From Syntrophomonas sp. DTU018 (GTDB lineage Bacteria; Bacillota; Syntrophomonadia; Syntrophomonadales; Syntrophomonadaceae): a stretch of 44,569 nt of DNA. Location: contig LFSR01000008.1 in the NCBI GenBank assembly GCA_001513155.1, positions 1 to 44,569 on the forward strand. The letters are read 5' to 3'. The position numbers were made by a program, and so were the translations under genes. Under the pieces are notes generated by a model. The model was given only the letters and a program-made list of their open reading frames with translations. It was not told where the DNA came from and did no database searches. Below are positions 34,148 through 42,534 of the stretch, in pieces. Position 1 is the stretch's first letter, and every line of letters starts with the position of its first letter.

Positions 34148-35632
34148 TTAATCAGCCGTATAAGGGTTCTCGGGCTCAATATATATTTGCCCATCCCGGT
34201 AATCCACGTCAAAGTTCAGAGCCGCTGCCAGGTCGCGTAATTTAAAGTAGTTATAGCCCTCAATATTGTAGCCTTTCAGGTTTACTTCTTTCCCGTCTAT
34301 ATAGATTTTAACAGCGGTTTCAGTATAGGGCTTGTTTTTGTCTGCCTTTACATTGCCTTCAGTGCATTGGGCAGTATAGGGTTTTTGGCTGTAAATGCTT
34401 ATAGCCTTTTTAGCGGCATCATAGGTGACTTCAAATTGGGCAGGTGAGCCATTCAGATAATAGGCCAGATCTCTTAGCATTACATAATTATTGTTGTTTA
34501 TCAAAAAGGCCTGGAATTGCGTTTTAGTTCCGCTTATATCCACCGTGAACGGGTTGGCTTGGGCCATTTGGACAGGGATAACGGAGGTTTCTTTTTGCCC
34601 TGTCCGTATAAAGCCAATGGCGTTGCTGACATTTCTGCCCGGGCCGTTTAAGTATTTGCCATCCTTGTAATAGGCAATAGACCCGCCCCCGTCCAGGAAC
34701 AAGGCATTGACACATTCTGAGGCATTGCCCACTCCGATGGAAATTTTGCCATCCGGGGTTTCCCCGATGTAGGTCCTGTTGGCCCCTCCGCTGCCATTTA
34801 TCTTGGCTGCGTCTGAACCTACCGCCAAATAAACGTCTTTGAAGTCATACCCTTTCTGCGAGTAAATATCCCAGGTCCAGTAAGCCGGTTGTCCAATGGA
34901 GAAAATCTCGTCTATGCTTTGATTGCCGTAAAATACTCTGGCGGAAGCAGAGGCTACCACGATAAAGCCACCGGATGGTACTTTTACCGGGCCACGGGAC
35001 ACAATATCTTTGATTATCCCGCCCTCTACTATTACTGCTTTGTCCCCAGGTCTAAGCTGCACGTCACGCCCGAAGGCTTCGTCATACAAGACAACGGAAT
35101 CACGCTCATAACTGGGATGGTTTACCCGCCATACGGTGCTGGGACATCCATCCACCACAAATTCTATCTTCAAGCTTACTTGATCCACTATAAATGTGCC
35201 TTGTTTGGTAATGCCTCCTAAATAACCGCCCCATTGACCTGTGGCGCTCCCATATCCTGCCCCGTGGATCAGTTTGCCATTGTCGATCAACACCCCGCTG
35301 GGAAAATTCAGGGGAGCTCCATATAAGGAGCCAAAGGTGCGCAATATATTTACATCCCCGCCTTTGGCAATTACTTGATCTTCCGTAGAGTAAGCATCAA
35401 AATATGTGCCGTTTATGGCGGCAAAAGCACCTTTTGCCTGGGCGTATGCCCCTACGGAAGCCACTTCTGTCATGCCGTTATACATAAGCACAGGAATGTA
35501 CTGGCCGCTTTTGACATCCATAATCGTATTTGCGGCAGCGCAAGCGTTATAGGCCGCCCCGGGGACAAAGCCAAGTATTAAAAATGTCAAAACCCAAATA
35601 CCAACTGTTTTAAGAATTATCTTACCCGTCAT
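34148..35632 (-). CDS. Secreted phosphodiester glycosidase-family protein with copper-amine-oxidase-like C-terminal domain
   Basis: This 494-residue protein has an N-terminal signal peptide (KTVGIWVLTFLILGFVPGAAYNACA). The central part resembles the NAGPA phosphodiester glycosidase family: AAINGTYFDAY, KAVIVEGGIIKDI and the conserved ALFLDGGGSIAYYKDG. The last 130 residues carry two repeats like the copper-amine-oxidase N-terminal fold common in Firmicutes exoproteins (NYVMLRDLAYYLNG..., NYFKLRDLAAALNFDV...). It probably removes sugar phosphodiester groups from cell-surface or extracellular glycans. It stands alone, with a weak ribosome site (GGGGTTAATTAT) before the ATG. Confidence 0.88.
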   Translation of the reverse strand: MTGKIILKTVGIWVLTFLILGFVPGAAYNACAAANTIMDVKSGQYIPVLMYNGMTEVASVGAYAQAKGAFAAINGTYFDAYSTEDQVIAKGGDVNILRTFGSLYGAPLNFPSGVLIDNGKLIHGAGYGSATGQWGGYLGGITKQGTFIVDQVSLKIEFVVDGCPSTVWRVNHPSYERDSVVLYDEAFGRDVQLRPGDKAVIVEGGIIKDIVSRGPVKVPSGGFIVVASASARVFYGNQSIDEIFSIGQPAYWTWDIYSQKGYDFKDVYLAVGSDAAKINGSGGANRTYIGETPDGKISIGVGNASECVNALFLDGGGSIAYYKDGKYLNGPGRNVSNAIGFIRTGQKETSVIPVQMAQANPFTVDISGTKTQFQAFLINNNNYVMLRDLAYYLNGSPAQFEVTYDAAKKAISIYSQKPYTAQCTEGNVKADKNKPYTETAVKIYIDGKEVNLKGYNIEGYNYFKLRDLAAALNFDVDYRDGQIYIEPENPYTAD

Positions 35633-35722
35633 ATAATTAACCCCGCTTCCAATTAAAATACTCTATTGGAAGATTATATCAGAAACCCCTCCGGTTTATG
35701 GAGCAGTATATCCCTCAGAAGT

Positions 35723-35755
35723 GAAAAAAGTGCCCAGGGTTTAGTTTACCTGGCC
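35723..35755 (-). terminator. Terminator after the leucine-rich-repeat gene
   Basis: On the minus strand GGCCAGG and CCTGGGC pair around a 10-base loop and are followed by ACTTTTTT, about 45 bases after the stop at 35802. Confidence 0.75.
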
Positions 35756-35801
35756 ATTTCCTTCTAAATCCCCGTTGCTGACTGCCCTGTCTAAGGATGG
35801 T

Positions 35802-36956
35802 TTAAGACATTAATTCATAAGCGGCGATCACTTCCTGATCGGAAGTAACATTGCTGTATGTACCTCTCCATCCTATAAATGTGTAGCCAGTCCGGGTAGG
35901 GTTATCCGGAGGAATAGCAGATTCCCCGTATTTCACAGTTTCGGTTTTTAATACCGTTCCGTTCCAATCCTTAAACGTTACCGTATATTGATCAAGGTAG
36001 TTTATGGTATACCCGGCCTCAGTTGCTGCATTGATAAAGTTCGTGTTCGCAGAATAGGCATCCGCGGTTTTTTCACCGGGGGCATTGGTCGCAAAAGCAG
36101 ATGTTCCAATCAACTGATTGCTGCCGTTATAAAGAACGGTGATGGATTTCAAGGAAGTACATCCCCAAAATGCCTTTGAACCTATACTTGTAACTGAGGC
36201 AGGTATAACTATCGAGGTCAGGGCGGTACAACCATGAAAGGCGTTGGAATCAATCCTCGTGACTGAGTCGGGAATGGTAACGGAAGCCAGAGAGGTACAA
36301 TTATAAAACGTTGTGGTTTGAATTGTCGTAACGGAGTCGGGAATGGTAACGGAAGTCAGAGATCTGCACTCGAGGAACGCATGAATGCCTATATTCGTAA
36401 CTGAGTTTGGAATAGCAATAGAAGCCAAAGATATACAGCTGCTGAAAGCGAAAACCCCAATAACCTTTACTGAGTCTGGTATATTAACAGAGGTGAGAGA
36501 GACGCAATTTTCAAAGGCATAATCCCCGATGCTTCTAACAGAGTCCGGAATGTTAACGGCAGTCAGGGAACTGCAGTTAAAAAATGCATATAACCCAATA
36601 CTTGTGACCGAATTCGGAATGGTAATGGATTTCAGGCAGGTGCAGTTAAAAAACACACGATTGCCAATGGTCGTCACTCCCGAATTGATTACAACTGAGG
36701 TGATGGAGGACTTGTTTAAATAAAAGGGCACAAGGCTACCGGATGAATAGTTATACATTGGCCCGGTGCCAGAGATCACAAGCGTCCCGTCAGAATAGAG
36801 AATACCTGTTACCGTATCTCCCAGCGGGTAGGTTCTCACAATCTCTCCGGAAGGCACAGGTGCACTATTAAACTCCGTCCACCCTTCAAAGTTTTTTCCC
36901 TTTTCCTTAAGGTTTTTTTCAATTATTTCCGCAATGCGGTCACTCTTTTCATTCAT
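35802..36956 (-). CDS. Leucine-rich-repeat (BspA/LRR_5-type) protein with C-terminal Listeria-Bacteroides repeat
   Basis: The 384-residue protein contains eight 23-residue repeats (about 85-275) of the form sltsVtIPdSVtsIGxxAFxxCt, the LRR_5 type of BspA-like proteins. The C-terminal part (about 330-384) resembles an InlB/Listeria-Bacteroides repeat (YTVTFKDWNGTVLKTETVKYGESAIPP, GYTFIGWRG). Such proteins usually bind surfaces or host molecules, but this one shows no signal peptide: it starts MNEKSDRIAEIIEKNLKEKG, a charged helical N-terminus. The repeats also make the DNA repetitive with a 69-base period. It precedes an SLH-domain remnant and may have lost an export signal. Confidence 0.85.
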   Translation of the reverse strand: MNEKSDRIAEIIEKNLKEKGKNFEGWTEFNSAPVPSGEIVRTYPLGDTVTGILYSDGTLVISGTGPMYNYSSGSLVPFYLNKSSITSVVINSGVTTIGNRVFFNCTCLKSITIPNSVTSIGLYAFFNCSSLTAVNIPDSVRSIGDYAFENCVSLTSVNIPDSVKVIGVFAFSSCISLASIAIPNSVTNIGIHAFLECRSLTSVTIPDSVTTIQTTTFYNCTSLASVTIPDSVTRIDSNAFHGCTALTSIVIPASVTSIGSKAFWGCTSLKSITVLYNGSNQLIGTSAFATNAPGEKTADAYSANTNFINAATEAGYTINYLDQYTVTFKDWNGTVLKTETVKYGESAIPPDNPTRTGYTFIGWRGTYSNVTSDQEVIAAYELMS

Positions 36957-37046
36957 AACTTTCCCTCTCCCTCACTTTTTGACCCCTTGGGTTAGCACTC
37001 CTTTATTAATTCCAACTCCAGGGTTTCACTTCCGGGATATTTCGTT

Positions 37047-37313
37047 CTAAATCAATTCGGATTTCTGCAGCAGCCTCTGTACGATTACTGCAACCTCGGC
37101 CCGGGTTATGCTGTTCTTGGGGGCCAAGGTATCTGAGCTGCGCCCGGATATTTCTCCGTTTTTTACACAGGCGGCTATGCCTTGTTTTGCATAGTCAGAG
37201 GCTGTGTTAGAGTCGGTGTATCCTGCCAGTATGGTGCTGGATATATCGCTGTCTGAATATGTTGGCCCGTCCTCAATAGCTTGCACAGTACGCTTGCCTT
37301 CTCGCAACAACAC
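37047..37313 (-). pseudogene. SLH (S-layer homology) domain remnant
   Basis: The frame encodes about 88 residues ending in a single SLH-like unit (ASDYAKQGIAACVKNGEISG, then DTLAPKNSITRAEVAVIVQRLL). Full SLH proteins carry three such units and a long extracellular part. Upstream the frame stays open only to a TAA about 40 bases away, with no ribosome site and only GTG/TTG as possible starts. It looks like the 3' end of a surface-protein gene whose front was lost, possibly by the event that placed the leucine-rich-repeat gene here. Confidence 0.55.
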
Positions 37314-37648
37314 AGCACAGTTATTTTCCAGGCAATTAAAATGAAAAAACTTTTACATAATAACCATAAAACACTCACCGTTAACAAAACCGTTAACAAA
37401 ATAAAAATCTTTTTACTAGCTTCACAAATATTTCAGGACAGATCTTCCATTATGACATGTCTACACTCAGATGGTTGGGGGAACCGCTGGCGGGGAGTTA
37501 TGACAGGCGGCACTGAGAGCATAAGAAATAACTCCATACCAGCTGAAAAATAGGCAGTTCGAATACCAGCAATAAGAAGCGGTAATCTTTGACAAGGCAA
37601 GGAGACGGGTTGGGCGGACCCCCACCGTCTCCCCGTACGATGAATAAA
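37314..37648. other. Intergenic stretch between SLH remnant and chemoreceptor gene
   Basis: No intact gene is visible. The part next to the SLH remnant (37314-37440) is AT-rich and may hold eroded coding sequence. Close to the chemoreceptor stop, GGAGACGG and CCGTCTCC (37602-37634) form an 8-bp stem with a 16-base loop, a possible weak terminator lacking a U-run. Confidence 0.5.
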
Positions 37649-39346
37649 TTAATACTTAAATTGTTTTATCTTAACCTGCATTTCTTCTGCTAGTTTGGCT
37701 AAGGCTTGGCTGGCACTGGCTATTTCTTGAATTGAGGCTGTCTGTTCTTCAATAGAGGCAGCTCCTTCTTCTGTTCCTGCGGCATTTTCCTCAGCAATAG
37801 CAGATAAATTATGAATGATTTCGATTATTTCATTCTTCTTTTGCTGCATCTTTTTGCCTGAGCTGTTCAGTAATTCTATGGCTTGTCTGGTTTTTTCTAT
37901 AGCTTCAGCAATGCCTTCAAATTTACTTTTAGTATCATTTACACTAGCTGTTTGTTCGCTGATGGTTTCTCCTACCATCGTCATAGTCTCAACGGCTTTA
38001 TTAGTCTTTACGGTCAGTTCATTTATAATAGTATCTATCTCCTGAGCCGAACTATTGGATTGTTCCGCTAGTTTTCTTACTTCCTCGGCTACTACCTCAA
38101 AGCCCCTGCCATGTTCCCCTGCCCTAGCGGCCTCTATAGCTGCATTATGAGCTAATAAATTAGTCTGATCGGCAATGCTTTTTATTACTTCACTGGCAGT
38201 TTTAATACCCTCGGCACTTTGGTTAGTTTCTCGAATAATGGCAAAAATATCCATAGCCGCCTGGTTGCTTTCTTCGGTTTTCTGCAGGAGATTTTCTAAA
38301 GTAACAAAACCTTCATCCTTCAAAGTGGCTACTTGATCAGCCGCTTGGTTCAGGTCAAGCAGGAGTTTTTCGTCAGCCTCAATTATTTCAGCTAGTTCAT
38401 TAACTTTTTGGGCTCCTTGTTCGGTATCTTCAGCTTGATCACCAGCGCCACGCGCCAATTCTTCAATAGTTTTGGCTATTTCCTCGGCAGCAACTGAGGT
38501 TTGGTCACTAATCGCTGTCATTTCTTCAGCGGCGGCGGCCACCTGATTAGATTGATCGTCAATGTCTTTTAAGATTTGCACAAAATTATTCTGCAGGGCA
38601 GCAATAGAGTTGGTTATGGTGCCGATTTCGTCTTTGCGGGACATATACTTAAGAGCTCTGTTATTTTGATCAAAAGTTAAATCATACTTGGCGAATCGCT
38701 CTAAAACGGAAGATAAAAGGACAATGGGGTGAGCAATTTCCCGTCCGAAAAAGAAAGCTAATGCTTCTTTATTAACTAAAAATGCATAACCATTTTCCCC
38801 AAAACGAACAGCATTAGTTACATCACTTAAAGCAGTCCCCGGGCGGCGGGCTATTAAGACCCCTGCTATTTCATTATCCTGGTATATGGGGGCAGCTAAC
38901 ATTATCACTGCCGAGTTTGTGACTCGGCTGATAATTACATCAGAAATATTGACTTCACCATTAAAGGCTTTTACTACATAATCCCGGTCGCCCAGGAAGG
39001 TCTGTTCCTCTTGATCTATGTATCGGGCATTCCCATCTGGATTTACTATGCCCATAGTAAGAAAGCCATGCCTGGCAGTTTCTTCCTGTAAAACAGGTAA
39101 CAGGGTTTCCCAATCCATGCTCTTTATTTCATTGCGATTGGCAATCATATCCATCAGGATTATGTCGTTGTCGCAATCACGGATTACTATAGTAGCCGCT
39201 TTGGCAGCTAATTCTTCTAAACTGCTGCGTGCATTGTTCCGTAACGCATCGCAGGCTTCGTTGTAAGCAATTATGCCTAATCCTACCCCTATGATTAGAA
39301 TTGTCACAGAGAAATATAACATCAACCTGCTGCCGATACTTTTCAT
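37649..39346 (-). CDS. Methyl-accepting chemotaxis protein lacking a recognisable second membrane helix
   Basis: This 565-residue receptor has an N-terminal membrane helix (about 9-27), a Cache-type sensor region (about 35-190, with [28 protein letters not shown]), HAMP-like sequence (about 201-260), and a C-terminal signalling domain with the hairpin tip [35 protein letters not shown]. Between [13 protein letters not shown] and [14 protein letters not shown] one expects the rest of the double-Cache domain and a 20-residue membrane helix; only LAFFF remains. The frame is intact. With one helix, sensor and signalling domains cannot lie on opposite sides in the normal way, so this looks like an in-frame deletion product. 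RBS: AAGGGAGG before the ATG. Confidence 0.88.
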   Translation of the reverse strand: MKSIGSRLMLYFSVTILIIGVGLGIIAYNEACDALRNNARSSLEELAAKAATIVIRDCDNDIILMDMIANRNEIKSMDWETLLPVLQEETARHGFLTMGIVNPDGNARYIDQEEQTFLGDRDYVVKAFNGEVNISDVIISRVTNSAVIMLAAPIYQDNEIAGVLIARRPGTALSDVTNAVRFGENGYAFLVNKEALAFFFGREIAHPIVLLSSVLERFAKYDLTFDQNNRALKYMSRKDEIGTITNSIAALQNNFVQILKDIDDQSNQVAAAAEEMTAISDQTSVAAEEIAKTIEELARGAGDQAEDTEQGAQKVNELAEIIEADEKLLLDLNQAADQVATLKDEGFVTLENLLQKTEESNQAAMDIFAIIRETNQSAEGIKTASEVIKSIADQTNLLAHNAAIEAARAGEHGRGFEVVAEEVRKLAEQSNSSAQEIDTIINELTVKTNKAVETMTMVGETISEQTASVNDTKSKFEGIAEAIEKTRQAIELLNSSGKKMQQKKNEIIEIIHNLSAIAEENAAGTEEGAASIEEQTASIQEIASASQALAKLAEEMQVKIKQFKY

Positions 39347-39888
39347 AACAGTAATCCTCCCTTAAAAATTAACTCATACTACTAATTCTCCAAGGTTTAC
39401 GGCTTCTTTGCTGCTGGGGTTTATGCTATTTCCTGATATAAAAAGAAGAAACTAGTTTTTCATCGATCTTTATCACATTACAAGGGAATTCAGATAAAGA
39501 GTGGGTATATTACTTGATGAATTAGTAAGCAGAGCATGGTGCGGATTTTAGAAGTGTGCCCAAAATCGCTGATTAACCGATCGTACGCAGATTATAAGGC
39601 AGCTGTCACCCCATTTGGCATGAAATATGGATATTTTCCTGACAACATGTGATGGTCCTAGGAAATTTTGTATGGATATTTTACCAAGTAATATGGATGT
39701 ACACAACGCTTTTATGACAGATTTCTGCTTATTCTAACAAGATATGCTTCCCTTGCAGGAAGCAGGCTCTTCTGGTTCAATCTACCCATATCCATCCGGA
39801 AAGCTTATGCTAGTTAATAGAAGAGTATTAAGACATGAACCTATCAGAGGGTATAGTACCACCAGCATGCTTGAGGGAGGTGACTGCA
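39347..39888. other. Intergenic region between divergent chemoreceptor and hydrolase genes
   Basis: No gene is supported. It should contain the promoters of both divergent genes, but I could not fix clear boxes. Two ATATGGATATTTT-like copies occur (near 39627 and 39672) followed by ATATGGATGTA, a loose direct repeat of unknown meaning. Confidence 0.45.
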
Positions 39889-40662
39889 GTGGAGATTTCC
39901 TGGTACGGAACCGCTGCCCTATGCATCAGTCACGCAGGACACAAAATAATATTTGATCCATTTGTATCCAGGAATCCAAATAGCCCCCGTATTTCTGTGC
40001 AGGAACTGGCCCAGATGGGAGATATATTTATTACCCACGGCCATTTTGACCACACCCTCGATGTGCCGGCAGTGGCAGCATTGGGGAAAAGCAAGGTCTT
40101 TTGCTCGGCCGAAACCGCCCGGCAACTGATCAAAAGAGGTGCTCCAGCCCAGCAAGTAGTCGCTATTAACCCGGGAGAAATAATCAGTAACGGTCCTTTT
40201 ACCATCCGAGTTCTTAAAGGTCAGCATATTAGATTTGATCTGAAGTTGATGTTCCAGACTCTGTTCAATCGGCGTTTGGTAGGCCATTTTCGGGAATTTG
40301 TAAACATCATCAGAACTCTTAGAAACTGTCCCCAGGGTCAGGTTTTGGTCTATGAAATCAGTTGGGAAAATACCAAAGTCTTGCACCTGGGCAGTCTTAG
40401 TCTATGTGCCGATGAGGAGTACCCCAGGGGCGCCAGTGTTCTCTGTGTGCCCTTTCAAGGCCGGTCAGATTTGTCAACATACACCCTTCCTTTTATAGAA
40501 AAACTCAAACCGCACAGTATTTTTCTTCACCACTTTGATGACACTTTTCCGCCCATTTCTTCCCAGGTAGATTGTGCAACTTTTGCTGCCCTGGTCCGGC
40601 GATTATATCCAGAAATAACGGTTATCATTCCTGAATTTGGGGTCAATTACTCGATAGCCTGA
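39889..40662 (+). CDS. UlaG-like metallo-beta-lactamase-fold metal-dependent hydrolase
   Basis: This 257-residue protein starts VEISWYGTAALCISHAGHKIIFDPFVS, the typical beginning of UlaG-type MBL proteins (IxWxGHSxxxI...DP), and has THGHFDHTLD as the metal site and LHHFDDTFPP near the end. The GTG at 39889 is chosen because GGGAGGTGA lies 5 bases before it; the open frame from 39835 is an extension without a ribosome site. The actual substrate is unknown; lactonase activity on ascorbate-6-phosphate is not implied. Confidence 0.85.
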   Translation: MEISWYGTAALCISHAGHKIIFDPFVSRNPNSPRISVQELAQMGDIFITHGHFDHTLDVPAVAALGKSKVFCSAETARQLIKRGAPAQQVVAINPGEIISNGPFTIRVLKGQHIRFDLKLMFQTLFNRRLVGHFREFVNIIRTLRNCPQGQVLVYEISWENTKVLHLGSLSLCADEEYPRGASVLCVPFQGRSDLSTYTLPFIEKLKPHSIFLHHFDDTFPPISSQVDCATFAALVRRLYPEITVIIPEFGVNYSIA

Positions 40663-40770
40663 CAGGTATTTCTGCTTCTCTCCAGCCCGGCTTTGTTATA
40701 TCTTGCTGTCAGGCCACGATGAATGAAAAGTCCTCTTATGTGTCATTGCTGTGAAAATAGCTTCCTTTCG

Positions 40771-40805
40771 TGTCATCGCGAGGCACGAAGTGCCGTGGCG
40801 ATCTC
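40771..40805. repeat. REP-like palindromic repeat (TGTCAT-CGCGAGG type)
   Basis: TGTCATCGCGAGGCACGAAGT and what follows fold into ATCGC...GCGAT plus GGCAC-GAA-GTGCC. A partial copy, TGTCATTGC, lies 30 bases upstream (40741-40749). This resembles the dispersed TGTCATTGCGAGG...GCAATCTC repeats known from many anaerobe genomes. It sits between the hydrolase stop and a terminator. Confidence 0.65.
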
Positions 40806-40833
40806 TTTACATGGCCTTTTTCGACTGTCTGAA

Positions 40834-40860
40834 GGGGGCGATATGACATCGCCCCCTTTT
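40834..40860 (+). terminator. Intrinsic terminator between convergent hydrolase and PHP genes
   Basis: GGGGGCGAT, a 5-base loop and ATCGCCCCC are followed by TTTT on the plus strand. It probably ends the UlaG-like gene transcript, 170 bases after its stop. Confidence 0.85.
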
Positions 40861-40874
40861 AAACCTAAGAGGTA

Positions 40875-41678
40875 TTACAGCCTGTGAAAAACCGGCACCA
40901 TTTGATCAAAGGTGGCGTAGTATTTTACTCCGGCACGCCGGGCTATTTCCATCGCATCATCAAAGCGATAGGCGATATACTCAGGTGAATGGGCATCGGA
41001 GCCAAAAGTGACAAATTCACCGCCCAACTCTACATAGCGGCGCAGCCAGTCCTCTCCCGGCGGATCCAACTGGCCCAGGCTGCGGTAAGTGGCGGTATTC
41101 ACTTCTATACACTTGCCCAGAGGGATAATATATTTGAACAAGGCATCAATCTCATCAGGAGCATAACGGTAGAACAGCCGGGAATCCCTTTCCGAATGGA
41201 CACCCTTTGCGGGAAAATCAATATGGCCCACACTGCAGTAAAGATCCGGATCCAATTGTTTAATACCGGTCAAAATGGTACTGATATAATCCTTAAACGC
41301 TTGGGGCAAGGTTTTCCCTGCAAAGAAAGCCGGGTCAAAGGGATCAACATTGTCAACGGTATGGGCACTGGCCAGCACGAAATCCCAGGACATGGACCGC
41401 AGTTCATTTTCCAGCTCAGGAAAATGCTCAGGTTTCAAAGCAATGCCAGCCTCGATGCCAAATTTTATCTTGACTTTCCCCGAGGATAACTGGGCGAACC
41501 GCTCTTTATAATCCTGCAGATTAAGATGCCAATCTTCCCCTCTATAAAAATGAAGTTCCAAATGTTCGGTAAAACATATCTCATCCAATCCTAATGCTTC
41601 GGCTCGCCGGATTTGCATGAACGGATCGGTGGGACTATCGGCTGAAATAGAAGAATGCAAATGATAATCACAACGCAT
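40875..41678 (-). CDS. PHP-domain phosphatase, histidinol-phosphatase (HisK) family
   Basis: This 267-residue protein has the PHP metal-site motifs DYHLHSSISAD near the N-terminus, EICFTEHLE, GIEAGI, LASAHTVD, VGHIDF and the late FGSDAHSPE. The family hydrolyses histidinol phosphate or similar phosphomonoesters. The ATG at 41678 follows AGGAGGTG by 6 bases; a GTG three codons earlier lies within this ribosome site and is rejected. No other histidine genes are near, so the substrate is not certain. Confidence 0.87.
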   Translation of the reverse strand: MRCDYHLHSSISADSPTDPFMQIRRAEALGLDEICFTEHLELHFYRGEDWHLNLQDYKERFAQLSSGKVKIKFGIEAGIALKPEHFPELENELRSMSWDFVLASAHTVDNVDPFDPAFFAGKTLPQAFKDYISTILTGIKQLDPDLYCSVGHIDFPAKGVHSERDSRLFYRYAPDEIDALFKYIIPLGKCIEVNTATYRSLGQLDPPGEDWLRRYVELGGEFVTFGSDAHSPEYIAYRFDDAMEIARRAGVKYYATFDQMVPVFHRL

Positions 41679-41828
41679 AGGGCACACCTCCTGGTAAGAA
41701 TCCTTCCGCCGATATGTTAATAAAGATTAATGCAGGGAGTCAGTCTGTTCTTAATAGTAAACAAATTCATTCGTATAAACAAGAGTAAGGACTTATCCCT
41801 TTTTTATAACCAACGCTGAAACATTTAA

Positions 41829-41866
41829 AAGGGGTATCAAGGCAAATGTTCCCTTGATACCCCTTT
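41829..41866 (-). terminator. Strong terminator after the sortase gene
   Basis: AAGGGGTATCAAGG and CCTTGATACCCCTT make a 14-bp perfect stem with a 9- to 10-base loop; on the minus strand the hairpin ends in TTTTAAA. It lies 12 bases after the sortase stop and closes the surface-protein operon. Confidence 0.88.
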
Positions 41867-41877
41867 GTGAGTATAGA

Positions 41878-42498
41878 TTACATATTTCCAGTATTGCTTG
41901 ATTTGACCTCAACCAGCCTGGCTCTGACTATAAGCCGGTCATAATCACCACCAGGAGGTTTGATAATGGGGGTGCAGGTAGTCAAGGTCAATACAGGTTC
42001 AGCAGTAGGTTCAATTACGCTCCAATCCCGGCTGTGGGTGGTAAATACCTTTTCCACTGCATAGACATACTGTTTATTCCGGTAAGTAAGAATGATCTGG
42101 TCTCCATCCTTCAGCTTATGAAGGTTCAAAAAGGGAGCCCCATGGACATTGCGATGTCCGGCTATGGAGACATTGCCATGATCCGGGTATTGGCTCTGGG
42201 GGTAGAATCCCGGTCCAGATTCCAGATCTGCTTCTTCTACCCCATAACCTACGCTGACCTTCAATCCCAGAGCAGGAATCTCCAATACTCCAGTATCCTC
42301 CACCAGCTTTTCAGGATAATCCTCCTCAACCACATCCGGCTCAGGCTCTGCCGGAATGTGCTGCTGGTTTTCCACCACCTCATGCTGGCTAACATAAAGG
42401 TAATAACGATGATAAATATAAGGAGAAAGAGCCAGGAGAAGTCCACATATCAGCAGTATCAAGGCTAATCGTGGTCTTGTTTTTCGCACTTCTCCCAC
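41878..42498 (-). CDS. Sortase
   Basis: This 206-residue transpeptidase has one N-terminal membrane helix (about 10-28), a linker, and a sortase domain with the catalytic His in SIAGHRNVHGAPF, the Cys in LTLTTCTP and the Arg in DRLIVRARL. It cleaves a C-terminal sorting motif and attaches the protein to the cell wall. The gene directly upstream (36 bases) encodes a protein with LPRTG near its end, its probable substrate. The start is a GTG at 42498 behind GGAGGAAGA; a second GTG at 42489 is possible. It resembles class D/E sortases more than housekeeping SrtA, but class is not firm. Confidence 0.92.
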   Translation of the reverse strand: MGEVRKTRPRLALILLICGLLLALSPYIYHRYYLYVSQHEVVENQQHIPAEPEPDVVEEDYPEKLVEDTGVLEIPALGLKVSVGYGVEEADLESGPGFYPQSQYPDHGNVSIAGHRNVHGAPFLNLHKLKDGDQIILTYRNKQYVYAVEKVFTTHSRDWSVIEPTAEPVLTLTTCTPIIKPPGGDYDRLIVRARLVEVKSSNTGNM

Positions 42499-42534
42499 TC
42501 TTCCTCCATGGGTTTGTTGACCCTTAATCGAAGA

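Noticed and set aside
39835-39888. Longer N-terminus of the UlaG-like hydrolase from the ATG at 39835
   Set aside because: The ribosome site GGGAGGTGA lies inside this extension and the family's conserved start matches the GTG at 39889.
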